In this document: piece after piece, positions 26,405 to 35,347 of the stretch
Position numbering within the stretch: the stretch's first letter is position 1
How the letters are laid out: the number at the start of each line of letters is the position of its first letter
Assembly: GCA_965145485.1 (NCBI GenBank)
Contig: CBCTCU010000016.1
Span: forward strand, 1-52,921
Source: CABQCM01 sp965145485
GTDB lineage: Bacteria; Bacillota; Clostridia; Oscillospirales; Acutalibacteraceae
DNA length: 52,921 nucleotides
Direction of reading: 5' to 3'
Position numbers and translations under genes: made by a program
The notes under the pieces: model-generated
What the model saw: only the letters and a program-made list of their open reading frames with translations
What the model was told of the DNA's origin: nothing
Database searches by the model: none

Positions 26405-27073
26405 ATGGCCAAAAAGAAACGCGAGCCCATTTCCATTCCGGTTTATTCCCTGTCAGAGGAGCTGATTAGCTCGATCTCTCACGGCGTGGGGGCTTTGTTC
26501 GGCGTCGCCGCCCTGGTGCTGTGCGTCGTCTTCTCCGCCTTGCACGGCAACCCCTGGGCGGTGGTTTCGAGCGCCATTTACGGCGCGACGCTGGTCATCC
26601 TTTATTCCATGTCGAGCATTTACCACGCTCTGAAAATCAACAAAGCCAAGCGGGTTTTTCGGGTCTTTGACCATTGCAGCATCTTTTTGCTCATAGCGGG
26701 CACCTACACGCCCTATACCCTCGTGACCCTGCGGCAGGCGGGGGCGACCGGCTGGATTTTGTTCGGCGTGGTCTGGGGAGCGGGGATCCTCGGCATTGTC
26801 TTTAATTCCATCAACCTGAAAAAATACCGCATTCCTTCCATGATCTGCTATCTGGCGATGGGATGGGTCATGGTCTTTGCCATGAAGCCGCTGATGGAAA
26901 ACCTCCACCCCAACGGCATTATCCTCCTTTTTGCCGGGGGAGGGGCCTACACCCTCGGCGCAATCCTCTACGGGCTGGGGAAAAAGCACAAGTATTTTCA
27001 CTCGATCTGGCACTTTTTCGTCCTGGCGGGGAGCATCCTGCACTTTTTCTCCATCCTGCTTTATGTGGTGTGA
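26405..27073 (+). CDS. trhA: Hemolysin III / TrhA family membrane protein (PAQR superfamily)
   Basis: A 222-residue protein with seven predicted membrane helices. The family's metal-site residues are visible: Ser and His in SMSSIYHAL (about 70-78), His in RVFDHCSIF (about 88), and the C-terminal HSIWHFFVLAGSILHF, giving the SxxxH...HxxxH pattern of PAQR-type hydrolases. It sits in the cytoplasmic membrane. Bacterial members have been linked to membrane-lipid and fluidity homeostasis; the old hemolysin name is not a proven function. ATG follows GGGGGAG at short spacing. It is a single gene with its own promoter. Confidence 0.92.
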   Translation: MAKKKREPISIPVYSLSEELISSISHGVGALFGVAALVLCVVFSALHGNPWAVVSSAIYGATLVILYSMSSIYHALKINKAKRVFRVFDHCSIFLLIAGTYTPYTLVTLRQAGATGWILFGVVWGAGILGIVFNSINLKKYRIPSMICYLAMGWVMVFAMKPLMENLHPNGIILLFAGGGAYTLGAILYGLGKKHKYFHSIWHFFVLAGSILHFFSILLYVV

Positions 27074-27450
27074 GCTGCCCTTGAGCGTGGGCCGCCGGCC
27101 TGGGGATTTTGCGCGCGGCAGTGGGAGGGCGGCCTGGCTGCGGCTGCCGGGCGGTACTCCCTTGGCATGGCGAAAAAAGGGCGTGGCCCGGGAAAATATG
27201 CCCGGCCGTGAGGCGGGCCGATGCCGGCCGACTGGGCCGGCCGGGGCGCCATGCCGCCGGTGACTTGTACCTTGTGGGGCCGTGTGCTTTGGCAGGTAGA
27301 CCGGAGCCGGCGCAGCAAACAAGGGGCCGATTTACGGCGGAAAGCGGCGCTGGCGTTGGAGCGGGGATAACCTCGCAAAAGAATGAACTGGGAAAGGAGC
27401 CGTCTGACGGCGGGGCGATCCAGCGTCCCCTGTATGGGCGGAGCATGGCG
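27074..27450. other. Spacer before the DUF1294 gene
   Basis: 377 GC-rich bases. No gene, terminator or repeat was seen. Confidence 0.4.
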
Positions 27451-27735
27451 ATGAGCAAACTGGCCTGGGGCTTGATCTTTTGGTTTTCCTTTTGGTCCTT
27501 ACTGGGGGCAGCGCTGTCCCTTTATGACAAATGGGCGGCCGTCCACCGTCCGCGCGGCCGGGTGCGGGAGTCCACCCTGATGGCGGTGGGCGCGCTTGGC
27601 GGCGCGGGCGTCATGTTTTTGGTCATGAGGGCCATTCGCCACAAAACCCTGCACCGCAAATTTATGGTCGGGCTTCCCATGCTGTTTATGCTGCATGCGG
27701 CGGCCGCCGCATGCCTGCTGTGGTATCTTCGTTAA
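27451..27735 (+). CDS. DUF1294 family small membrane protein
   Basis: A 94-residue protein with three hydrophobic helices: LAWGLIFWFSFWSLLGAALS (4-23), a second in TLMAVGALGGAGVMFLVMRA, and a third near the C-terminus. The family landmarks YDKWAA (25-30), RVRESTLM, the GG.G pattern and RHKTLHRKF are present. Its function is unknown across the family. The start at ATG 27451 is preferred because GGAG lies 7 bases upstream; ATG 27445 would add two residues. Confidence 0.8.
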   Translation: MSKLAWGLIFWFSFWSLLGAALSLYDKWAAVHRPRGRVRESTLMAVGALGGAGVMFLVMRAIRHKTLHRKFMVGLPMLFMLHAAAAACLLWYLR

Positions 27736-27846
27736 AGGTTTTTGGGCTATGTTTTGTGATTTGTTCTAAAAATTGAAAGATTATACAAGAAACCGATTGG
27801 AAAAACTGGTATACAAAATGCAGCACACAAAAAGGTGGTTAACGCA

Positions 27847-28857
27847 ATGAACATGAAGCAATGGTGCAACGATATGATCGCGTCGCCCCGCAAAAAGGCG
27901 ATGCCGGTTCTTTCCTTTCCCTGTATCAGCCTGATGAACGTATCGGTCATCGACCTGGTGGGCGACAGCGACCTTCAGGCCGAGGGGATGCGCAGGGTAG
28001 CCGAGCAGGTCGATTCGGCGGCGTCGGTGAGCATGATGGATCTGTCGGTCGAGGCCGAGGCCTTTGGCGCAAAGACCCGCTTTTCGGATGACGAGGTGCC
28101 GACCGTGATCGGCGCGCTGGTCACCAGCGAGGAAGAGGCGAAGGAGCTTGCCGTCCCATCGGTGGGGGCGGGGCGTACCGGGCGGTATGTCGACGCTATC
28201 CGCAAGGCGGTGAAGCTGATCACCGACCGTCCGGTGTTCGCCGGGGTCATCGGCCCCTTTTCTCTGGCCGGGCGGCTGATGGATGTGACCGAGGCGCTGG
28301 TCAACTGCTACACCGAGCCGGATATGGTTCACATTGTCATGGAAAAGGCCACCGATTTCCTGATCGAGTACGTGAAAGCCTACCGGGAGACCGGCGCGGC
28401 GGGCGTGGTGCTGGCCGAGCCGTTGACCGGGCTGCTCTCCCCCGCCATGGCGGAGGAGTTTTCCGAGCCCTATGTGCGCCGCCTGATCGAGCAGGTGCAG
28501 ACCGACGACTTTATCGTCATTTACCACAACTGCGGCGACAACACCATCGCCATGATCGACTCCATCCTTCGCACCGGCGCGACGGCCTATCATTTCGGCA
28601 ATTCGATCGACATGCGCGAGATGCTCGAAAAAATCCCAAAGGATATCGTGGTCATGGGCAACGTCGACCCGGCCGGCCAGTTCAAGGAGGGGACGCCCGA
28701 GTCCATCCGGGCCGAGACCCTGCGGATTATGGAGGCCTGCTGCCCCGACTATCCCAACTTTGTCATTTCCTCGGGCTGCGACATCCCTCCCGCCAGCCGG
28801 TGGGAGAATATCCACGCTTTCTTCAACGCGGTGGACGAATACTATACGCGCGGCTAA
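27847..28857 (+). CDS. Uroporphyrinogen decarboxylase-fold methyltransferase, MtaA/CmuA-like
   Basis: A 336-residue TIM-barrel protein of the UROD superfamily, MtaA branch. These zinc enzymes move a methyl group from a corrinoid protein to a thiol or pterin. The zinc ligands are seen in YHNCGDN near residue 221 (H-x-C) and in SSGCDIPP near 311. GPFSLAGRLMDVTEALVNCY, LAEPLTGLLSP and GNVDPAGQF fit the family. True UROD arginine residues at the N-terminus are absent, so heme synthesis is unlikely. No corrinoid-binding protein or substrate methyltransferase lies next to it, so the substrate is unknown. The ATG at 27847 has AGGTGG 10 bases upstream. AT-rich upstream sequence with TATACA boxes holds the probable promoter. 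A bidirectional terminator follows. Confidence 0.85.
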   Translation: MNMKQWCNDMIASPRKKAMPVLSFPCISLMNVSVIDLVGDSDLQAEGMRRVAEQVDSAASVSMMDLSVEAEAFGAKTRFSDDEVPTVIGALVTSEEEAKELAVPSVGAGRTGRYVDAIRKAVKLITDRPVFAGVIGPFSLAGRLMDVTEALVNCYTEPDMVHIVMEKATDFLIEYVKAYRETGAAGVVLAEPLTGLLSPAMAEEFSEPYVRRLIEQVQTDDFIVIYHNCGDNTIAMIDSILRTGATAYHFGNSIDMREMLEKIPKDIVVMGNVDPAGQFKEGTPESIRAETLRIMEACCPDYPNFVISSGCDIPPASRWENIHAFFNAVDEYYTRG

Positions 28858-29007
28858 CTGGAGCGGTTTGGGAGGCGGGACGGCGCGGCCATGCGCTTCC
28901 ACCCAGGCCGGCGTTTGGAAGGGGCGGCAAGGGCCCCTGCGGCGGGATGGCATGCCGGCTGCCCAAGCGCTTCTGGCCCGGTACAACCGGCAGCGAAAAA
29001 AGCACGC

Positions 29008-29050
29008 AAAAAAACGAGCCTGGGAAGGGCATCCTTCCCAGGCTCGTTTT
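29008..29050. terminator. Bidirectional terminator
   Basis: Arms ACGAGCCTGGGAAGG and CCTTCCCAGGCTCGT (29014-29047), with seven A residues on the left and T residues on the right. It separates the methyltransferase gene from the convergent panT gene. Confidence 0.92.
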
Positions 29051-29055
29051 ATCTT

Positions 29056-29673
29056 TTATCTTTTGGCGATCATGCGTCCCAACAGGCCGAGGGTGGAGGT
29101 CAGCGCCGTGCCGATCAGGCAGCAGGCGGCGGCCTCGATCAGGCCGTTGATCCCCACGAAGGCCGCCACAAAGGCCAGCACATTGGCCCCGGCGCTCATT
29201 TCCTGGATAAACGGGGTGTTCCAGAAAAAGAGCACAAGGCAGCTCATGAACAACAGGGTGTTGAGCAGCGCGCCGCTCAAGCAGGCCCCGGCGTAGGACA
29301 GAAATCGGGTTTTGTCAATTTTTTGAAGCCCCTGGAAGATATAGCCGACGAGAAGGCCGGTCAGGATGCGGGGAACCATACAGGTCAGAAAGGTGAAGAT
29401 CGGGTTGATGCCCATCAGGGTTGTGCCGAAAGCTTCCAGCCCGAAGCACTGGATAAAGCTGGTCAGCCCGAATACCCCGCCCAGAAAAGCGCCCGCCCCC
29501 GGGCCGAACAAAACAGCCCCGATGGAGACCGGGATGAGCAAAAAGGTGATGGATAGCCCGCCGGTGCGAAGATAGCCGAGCGGGGTAAAGGCCATCACAA
29601 AGATGATGGCGGTGAGCATGCCCAAAAAGGCAAGCCGGCGCACGTCGATGCGCGATTTGACAGCGGTTGACAT
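29056..29673 (-). CDS. panT: ECF transporter S component, probably pantothenate-specific
   Basis: A 205-residue membrane protein with about six helices. It starts at ATG 29673 (MSTAVKSRIDVRRLAFLGML) with AGGAGGA upstream. The RRLAFLGMLTAIIFVMAF segment with its short hydrophobic helices is typical of ECF S components that contact the EcfT coupling helices. PLGYLRTGGLSITFLLIPV and FGPGAGAFLGGVFGLTSF resemble PanT/FolT-type S components. It lies 130 bases downstream of coaX on the same strand, which favours pantothenate as substrate. The shared ATPases and EcfT are elsewhere. Confidence 0.75.
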   Translation of the reverse strand: MSTAVKSRIDVRRLAFLGMLTAIIFVMAFTPLGYLRTGGLSITFLLIPVSIGAVLFGPGAGAFLGGVFGLTSFIQCFGLEAFGTTLMGINPIFTFLTCMVPRILTGLLVGYIFQGLQKIDKTRFLSYAGACLSGALLNTLLFMSCLVLFFWNTPFIQEMSAGANVLAFVAAFVGINGLIEAAACCLIGTALTSTLGLLGRMIAKR

Positions 29674-29803
29674 GATACATTCCTCCTGCTGCTGTTCCCA
29701 TGCGTGGGATACAGCGCTTAGTATGCCCGCCGCGGCGGGTGTTGACTCCATGCCAGAATCCGTTGGGAGATAGCCCTACCGGGAAACCGGGAAAGCCCGG
29801 CCG

Positions 29804-30574
29804 CTATTTCGAGGCGTTTTTTAAATAAATCAGGCGCATCCCGTCGAGCAGAAGGGTGTCCACCAGGGTAATTTCCCGCCGGCAGTGGGCGACAATGCCC
29901 GGCGCCCGCCCGCCCGTGGCGATCAGGGTGGCCTTCTGGCCCAGCTCCTCCTCAATGCGCTCGGCCAGCCCGTCCATCATGCAGGCCGTGCCCAGCACCA
30001 GGCCCGATTTCATCGAAGCGATGGTGTTGGTGCCGATGACGTGCTCGGGCGCGTCGAGCGAGACGTAGGGAAGTTGCGAGGTGCGCGAGACCAGCGCGTC
30101 GAGCGAGATGCCGATGCCGGCCGTGATGATGCCGCCCAGAAACTCCCCCTTGGCGTTGATGACGCTGATGGTGGTGGCGGTGCCGAGGTCGTAGATGATA
30201 CAGGGCAGCGGGAAGCGGTCAATGGCCGCCACCGCCCCGGCGACCAGGTCGGCGCCGAGCTGGGCGGGATTGTCCAGCCGGATATTCAGCCCCGTCTTGA
30301 CCCCCGGGCCAAGCACCATGGTATCCAGCCCGGTAATTTGCCGCACCGCGCGGCAGATATCGTCGGTGAGCACCGGTACGACCGAGCAGAGAATCGCCCC
30401 GTCCAGGTCATCCGGGCTAATGCCGTGGATGCTTAGAACGTCGCGAAGCTCAATTGCATACTGGTCGCTGGTGCGCTCGTGGTCGGTCGCCAGCCGGGCG
30501 ACCACCTTGAGCTCCTGCCCCGCATACACCCCCAGGGTGATGCAGGTGTTGCCCATATCGATGGCTAACAGCAT
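29804..30574 (-). CDS. coaX: Type III pantothenate kinase
   Basis: A 256-residue ASKHA-fold kinase that phosphorylates pantothenate, the first step to coenzyme A. The phosphate-1 motif is MLLAIDMGNTCITLGVY (1-17). The pantothenate-site motif GADLVAGAVAA is near residue 107-117. The phosphate-2 region IIYDLGTATTISVI (about 126-139) contains the conserved Asp, followed by GGIITAGIGISLDAL and ATGGRAP. Length is normal. CoaX enzymes need a monovalent cation and are not inhibited by CoA. ATG at 30574 has AGAGGA 6 bases upstream. It leads a likely coaX-panT operon. Confidence 0.95.
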   Translation of the reverse strand: MLLAIDMGNTCITLGVYAGQELKVVARLATDHERTSDQYAIELRDVLSIHGISPDDLDGAILCSVVPVLTDDICRAVRQITGLDTMVLGPGVKTGLNIRLDNPAQLGADLVAGAVAAIDRFPLPCIIYDLGTATTISVINAKGEFLGGIITAGIGISLDALVSRTSQLPYVSLDAPEHVIGTNTIASMKSGLVLGTACMMDGLAERIEEELGQKATLIATGGRAPGIVAHCRREITLVDTLLLDGMRLIYLKNASK

Positions 30575-30788
30575 GGTATTCCTCTCTTCCTTTCCAAAAG
30601 CAGACGGTTTTGGCGGATTGCGATGGAGTCAACTATAGTATAAGAAAAAACGCGGTAAAATGCAATCGTATTGCGGCGGGATCAAAAAAGTTTAGCGGGG
30701 ATGACAAATTTGTCATGCAGGAAGGGGCAAAATCGGTTACAATGGGAAAGAACATGCGGCTTTTCGGGAGCGGAAAGGATAAACTGCC

Positions 30789-31268
30789 ATGCCGAAACTC
30801 GAGATTACCAGCATGGTGATGGCGCAAAACCCGCAGACCGGCCAGGTCGTCGTACAGCAGCGGGTCAAAAGCTGGGCCGGCATTTCCTTCCCGGGCGGCC
30901 GTGCCGAGCCGGGGGAATCCATTTATGACAGCGCCGTGCGGGAAATCCGGGAAGAAACCGGGTTGGAGATCCGAAGCCTGCAAGCCTGCGGTTTCATGTA
31001 CTGGTTTCACAACCAGACGCAGGATAAATACTTCGTGTACTTTTACAAAACCACCGATTCCACCGGCGAGCTGGTCGATTCCACCGACGAGGGGAGGGCC
31101 TTTTGGGCCAATTTATCCGATTTGAGGGGCATGAAGCTGGCGCCCAATTTCAAAGAGTATCTGCCCATGTTTTTGGAGGGCAAATATTCCGAGGTCTACT
31201 GTGCGTGGGACGGGGATCACCAACCCGACCCGGCGGCGGACAACCCCTGGGGCATTGTCTACCGGTGA
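30789..31268 (+). CDS. Nudix hydrolase
   Basis: A 159-residue MutT-type hydrolase. The Nudix box GGRAEPGESIYDSAVREI continues with REETGLEI (about 36-61), so all catalytic Glu residues are present. It resembles the 8-oxo-dGTPase group of Firmicutes with a C-terminal WGIVYR and the segment FVYFYKTTDS. The substrate is not certain. ATG 30789 has the weak site GGAAAGGATAA about 5 bases upstream. Divergent from coaX across a 214-base gap. Confidence 0.88.
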   Translation: MPKLEITSMVMAQNPQTGQVVVQQRVKSWAGISFPGGRAEPGESIYDSAVREIREETGLEIRSLQACGFMYWFHNQTQDKYFVYFYKTTDSTGELVDSTDEGRAFWANLSDLRGMKLAPNFKEYLPMFLEGKYSEVYCAWDGDHQPDPAADNPWGIVYR

Positions 31269-31575
31269 CCAAACCGCCGCATGAGGTCGCGGCGGAGGGG
31301 GTAGAGCCCATCGGGCGGGGGAAGGCGCCTCCTCGCCTGCATCCCGGTTTGGGCCATGCCGGGCGACGCAGCGTCGGGCGTTCAAGCCGTGCGCATCGGC
31401 TTTCGGCAGAGGCGGTGCTGACGAGGGAAGCCGTGCGATTGTTGGGCGCGGCGGCGTTGGGGTTAGCGCCGACGGGGAGGACAATGGCTCCCGAGCTCGC
31501 GGCCTTGATTGGAAAGACAGCCCTTGGAGAGGGGCTTTAATCACTACTACTCTATCATACAGGCAGTGGTCAACC
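31269..31575. other. Spacer before the response regulator
   Basis: 307 bases, no gene seen. The last 50 bases are less GC-rich (CACTACTACTCTATCATACAG) and may carry the promoter; the ribosome binding site (CAGTGGT) is weak. Confidence 0.35.
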
Positions 31576-32259
31576 ATGAATCAAAAACGCTTGCTCATCG
31601 TCGAGGACGACCGCTCGATCGCCATGGGGCTGGAATACTCGCTGCGGCAGGAGGGGTTTGACGTCACCCTTTGCTCCGGCGTGGAGGAGGCCTCCCGCGC
31701 GCTCGAGGCCGAGCGGTACGACCTCGCGGTACTCGACCTTTCCTTGCCCGACGGCAGCGGCTACGACGTTTGCCGGCTGGCCAAGGAGAAATCCGATCTA
31801 CCGGTCATCTTCCTGACCGCGCGCGAGGACGAAACCAGCGTGGTCATGGGGCTGGATATGGGGGCGGACGATTATATTGTCAAGCCCTTCCGCCTGCGGG
31901 AGCTGATCTCCCGCATCCGCAGCGTGCTGCGGCGTTACGGCGGCGCGGGGGTTACTACCTTTGGCAACGTGCAGATCAACATGGCCCAGGGCCGGGTCAC
32001 GCGGGATGGGAAGGATGTATTTCTGACCGCCCTCGAGTACCGCCTGCTGATGGCCCTGGTGCAAAACGAGGGCAATATTTTAAGCCGCAACCAGCTTTTG
32101 GAGAGCATTTGGGATGTGTCGGGCGATTTTGTCAACGACAACACCCTGACGGTTTACATCAAGCGCCTGCGGGAGAAGATCGAGGACGATCCGCAGAATC
32201 CGAAGATTATCCACACCGTGCGCGGGCTGGGCTACCGCATCGGCGGGCCGGAGGGATAA
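31576..32259 (+). CDS. OmpR/PhoB-type response regulator
   Basis: A 227-residue two-component regulator. The receiver domain has the acidic pair EDD (9-11), the phosphorylation site in AVLDLSLPDGSG (Asp near 54), Thr in FLTARE and Lys in KPFRLREL. The C-terminal winged helix (about 130-225) shows TALEYRLLMALVQNEGNILS and NDNTLTVYIKRLREKI, ending in TVRGLGYRIG. It is the natural partner of the histidine kinase at 33299, although a GNAT gene lies between them. Its likely target is the ABC transporter promoter at 34495-34549. Confidence 0.95.
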   Translation: MNQKRLLIVEDDRSIAMGLEYSLRQEGFDVTLCSGVEEASRALEAERYDLAVLDLSLPDGSGYDVCRLAKEKSDLPVIFLTAREDETSVVMGLDMGADDYIVKPFRLRELISRIRSVLRRYGGAGVTTFGNVQINMAQGRVTRDGKDVFLTALEYRLLMALVQNEGNILSRNQLLESIWDVSGDFVNDNTLTVYIKRLREKIEDDPQNPKIIHTVRGLGYRIGGPEG

Positions 32260-32638
32260 GCCGGGCGGGCGCGCAAAATATGCCCCGGCGGCCTCGCGTC
32301 AACCGCCAGCAGGGCGGCGGTCACTCGGCCTGGCGCTGCCGTGGCTCTACGGGGCGGTCGGCACGGCGGCAACGGCGGGCCTTGGCCCCGTTCGCACGGT
32401 TTGCCCCTGATTGGAAAAATCAAGGGCCGGTTGCCGTCTTTTCGCCGGGAGAATGACCCGGTCATGGCATCTGCATTTTCAATTAGGAAAAAGCGCCGGC
32501 ACATCCGGCCAGGGGCGCGAGGGTCGGCCTGGCGCTGCTGTGCCTCCGCATGGCGGTTGGCACGGCCGGCAATGGCGGGCCTTCGGACGGCCGTAGCCGA
32601 CCGCCCCATGAAATGAGATCACATTGGGAGGGATTCAC
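32260..32638. other. Spacer with an imperfect 60-bp duplication
   Basis: CGGCCTGGCGCTGC starts at 32326 and again at 32525, 199 bases apart. Each continues for about 60 bases with GGCACGGC, AACGGCGGGCCTT or AATGGCGGGCCTT. No gene is seen. The duplication lies just upstream of the GNAT gene, which interrupts the two-component pair. Confidence 0.55.
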
Positions 32639-33235
32639 ATGCTGTTGCGTATGGCTGGCAAGAAGGACAGCGACGCTATGCTTGCCATCTATGCTCCATA
32701 CATCGATACCGCGATCACCTTTGAGTGCCGCCTGCCGACGCGGGAGGAGTTTGCCGGCCGGATTGCGGACATCCTGTCCTGCTACCCCTGCCTGATCTGC
32801 CAGGAGGGGGAAAGGGTTGTGGGCTACGCCTATGCCCACCGGCATATGGAGAGGGAGGCGTATCAGTGGAATGCCGAGCTGTCGATCTACCTCGACGAGG
32901 GCTTTGTCTCGCAGGGGCGGGGGAAAAGGCTGTATTCGGCGCTGATAGAGATTGTAAAGCTGCAGGGCGTGCGTACGGCATACGCCGGCATCACGCAGCC
33001 CAACGAGAAAAGCGTGGGGCTCCATCGCAAGCTTGGTTTTACCAGTGTGGGCGTTTATCGCAATACGGGATACAAATGCGGGCGATGGCACGATGTGGAG
33101 TGGTTTGAAAAGCGGCTTGCGCCCACGACGGGCGCGCCGGAGCCGGTCTTACCCATCGGCCGGCTGCCCGACGCTGCGATACAGGCCGTTTTGCAGCGAT
33201 ATTCTGAAACGTACCCGCCCGCCTCTGAGATGTAG
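32639..33235 (+). CDS. GNAT N-acetyltransferase, phosphinothricin/methionine-sulfoximine type
   Basis: A 198-residue acetyltransferase. The start is ATG 32639 (MLLRMAGKKDSDAMLAIYAP) with GGGAGGGA 6 bases upstream. The YwnH/Pat-like family hallmarks are IYAPYIDTAITFE at the N-terminus, VVGYAYAHRHMERE, then the acetyl-CoA loop SQGRGKRLYSALIE (Q-x-x-G-x-G/A pattern), and NEKSVGLHRKLGFTSVG with ending RWHDVEWFEK. Such enzymes acetylate methionine sulfone/sulfoximine or related small amines. The last 35 residues (APTTGAPEPV onward) are an extra tail. It is unusual between a response regulator and its kinase and may be a later insertion. Confidence 0.88.
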   Translation: MLLRMAGKKDSDAMLAIYAPYIDTAITFECRLPTREEFAGRIADILSCYPCLICQEGERVVGYAYAHRHMEREAYQWNAELSIYLDEGFVSQGRGKRLYSALIEIVKLQGVRTAYAGITQPNEKSVGLHRKLGFTSVGVYRNTGYKCGRWHDVEWFEKRLAPTTGAPEPVLPIGRLPDAAIQAVLQRYSETYPPASEM

Positions 33236-33298
33236 GCGGTTGGCCCGTGCCGACGGCCGGGGCGGTGTGCGCTCGATATGTGGAAAGGATGATCCGGC

Positions 33299-34309
33299 AT
33301 GCGGTATCTGCGCAATTCGGATGTGATAACACTCATTAAAGTGCTCGTTGTGCTGGCGGCGGGGTGTACTGTGGCGGCGTTCGTCCTCGGCGGCCAGGCC
33401 CTGGGTTGGCCGGTTATGGCCGTGTGCGCGATCTTCGCCGCCGTGGCCGTCGGCTACGCGCTTTGGCGCAGCCGTGAGATCGAGCAGCTTGCCAGCTACC
33501 TGCGCCGCATCGCCGACGGGGAATACGCCCTCGACGTGCGCGACAACCGGGAGGGGGAGCTGAGCATTCTCAAAAGCGAGATTTATAAGGTGACCGCCAT
33601 GCTTTCGGAATACAACGAGATGCTCAAGGCCGAAAAAACCGCCCAGGCCGACGCGATGGCCGATATCTCCCACCAGCTTCGCACGCCGCTGACCTCCATG
33701 CTGGTCATGTCCGATTTGCTGCGGGACGAGCATCTGCCGGCCGACAAACGGGAGGAGTTTCTGGGCGTCATCCGCCGCCAGCTCGAGCGGATTCAATGGC
33801 TGACCTCCACCCTGCTGAAAATGGCCCAGCTCGACGCGGGGGTGGCCGAGCTGCGGGTCGAGCCGGTTGAGCTTTCCCAGGTCATCGCGGACGCCTTTGC
33901 CCCCTTGCTGGTGCCGGCCGAGGTCAAAGGCCAACAACTGACCGTTTCGGGCTGCGACGGGGTCGTGGTCCGGTGCGACCGCCGGTGGACGGCCGAGGCG
34001 CTGGTCAATATCCTTAAAAACTGCGTCGAGCACACCGGCGAAGGGGGTTTTGTCCGGGTCGAGTGCCGCGACAATCCCATTTTCACCGAGATCACCATTG
34101 TGGATAACGGCGAGGGCATCGATAAGGCCGATCTGCCGCATATTTTTCAGCGCTTTTACCGGGGCAAGCAGCCGGGAGAGGACAGCGTGGGCATTGGCCT
34201 GGCCATGGCCCAGGCGGTCATCACCCGACAGGGCGGCACGGTCAGCGTGGCCAGCCAAAAGGGGAAGGGAACCTGCTTTACCATCCGGTTTTATAAAATG
34301 GTGGTCTGA
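33299..34309 (+). CDS. Sensor histidine kinase with no extracellular sensor domain
   Basis: A 336-residue membrane kinase. Two close helices (about 10-30 and 37-57) leave only a few residues outside, like intramembrane-sensing BceS-type kinases that rely on the ABC permease for sensing. A HAMP-like linker (58-110) follows. The H-box is MADISHQLRTPLTSML (His near 124). The ATPase domain has NILKNCVEHT (N-box), VDNGEGID (G1), FQRFYRG and GIGLAMAQAV (G2). ATG 33299 has AAAGGATGA about 8 bases upstream. The gene order with an ABC transporter behind it fits an antimicrobial-peptide or cell-envelope stress system. Confidence 0.93.
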   Translation: MRYLRNSDVITLIKVLVVLAAGCTVAAFVLGGQALGWPVMAVCAIFAAVAVGYALWRSREIEQLASYLRRIADGEYALDVRDNREGELSILKSEIYKVTAMLSEYNEMLKAEKTAQADAMADISHQLRTPLTSMLVMSDLLRDEHLPADKREEFLGVIRRQLERIQWLTSTLLKMAQLDAGVAELRVEPVELSQVIADAFAPLLVPAEVKGQQLTVSGCDGVVVRCDRRWTAEALVNILKNCVEHTGEGGFVRVECRDNPIFTEITIVDNGEGIDKADLPHIFQRFYRGKQPGEDSVGIGLAMAQAVITRQGGTVSVASQKGKGTCFTIRFYKMVV

Positions 34310-34666
34310 TTGGCTCGCATAATACCTCCGGGCTACTATGGAGGCGGGGGCCTTGCTATCCGGCGTGCCGGCCGCCGGCCTGAGCAGTCGGCCGGTTTCG
34401 CATTGCCGTCCGGTCTTTTTTGCAGCCTGCGTGTCGGCCGGGCAGCCTGGGACAGACTGCGCCCTCACAGGCAAGCTTGGTGTGAGCGCTCAATGTGACG
34501 GGATTGTCACCGCGCCGGTCACCGGCCTGTCACGCTGGCCTGTTATGATATCCGCGTAAGCCTGGAAAGGGCGGCGCCCGGAGCCGCCCGACGCCCTGGC
34601 AAGAGGGCGCGCCCGGATGGGGCCGCCCCTACCGGGGCCCGGCAAAGCGGAAAGGATGAGGAATCC
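34310..34666. other. Spacer carrying the ABC transporter promoter
   Basis: 357 bases between the kinase and the ATPase gene. Apart from the regulatory site at 34495-34549 no feature was seen. Confidence 0.4.
34495..34549 (+). promoter_or_regulatory. Candidate response-regulator operator and promoter of the ABC transporter
   Basis: GTCAC occurs at 34506-34510, 34518-34522 and 34529-34533, about one helical turn apart, and an inverted GTGAC lies at 34495-34499. TATGAT (34544-34549) is a good -10, and the third repeat overlaps the place of the -35. Direct repeats at 11-12 bases overlapping a weak -35 are typical of activation by OmpR-type regulators. Confidence 0.55.

Positions 34667-35343
<677 letters not shown>

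Positions 35344-35347
<4 letters not shown>

Noticed and set aside
29674..29803. Folate (THF) or other riboswitch before panT
   Set aside because: I found none of the conserved motifs of the THF class in the coaX-panT gap.
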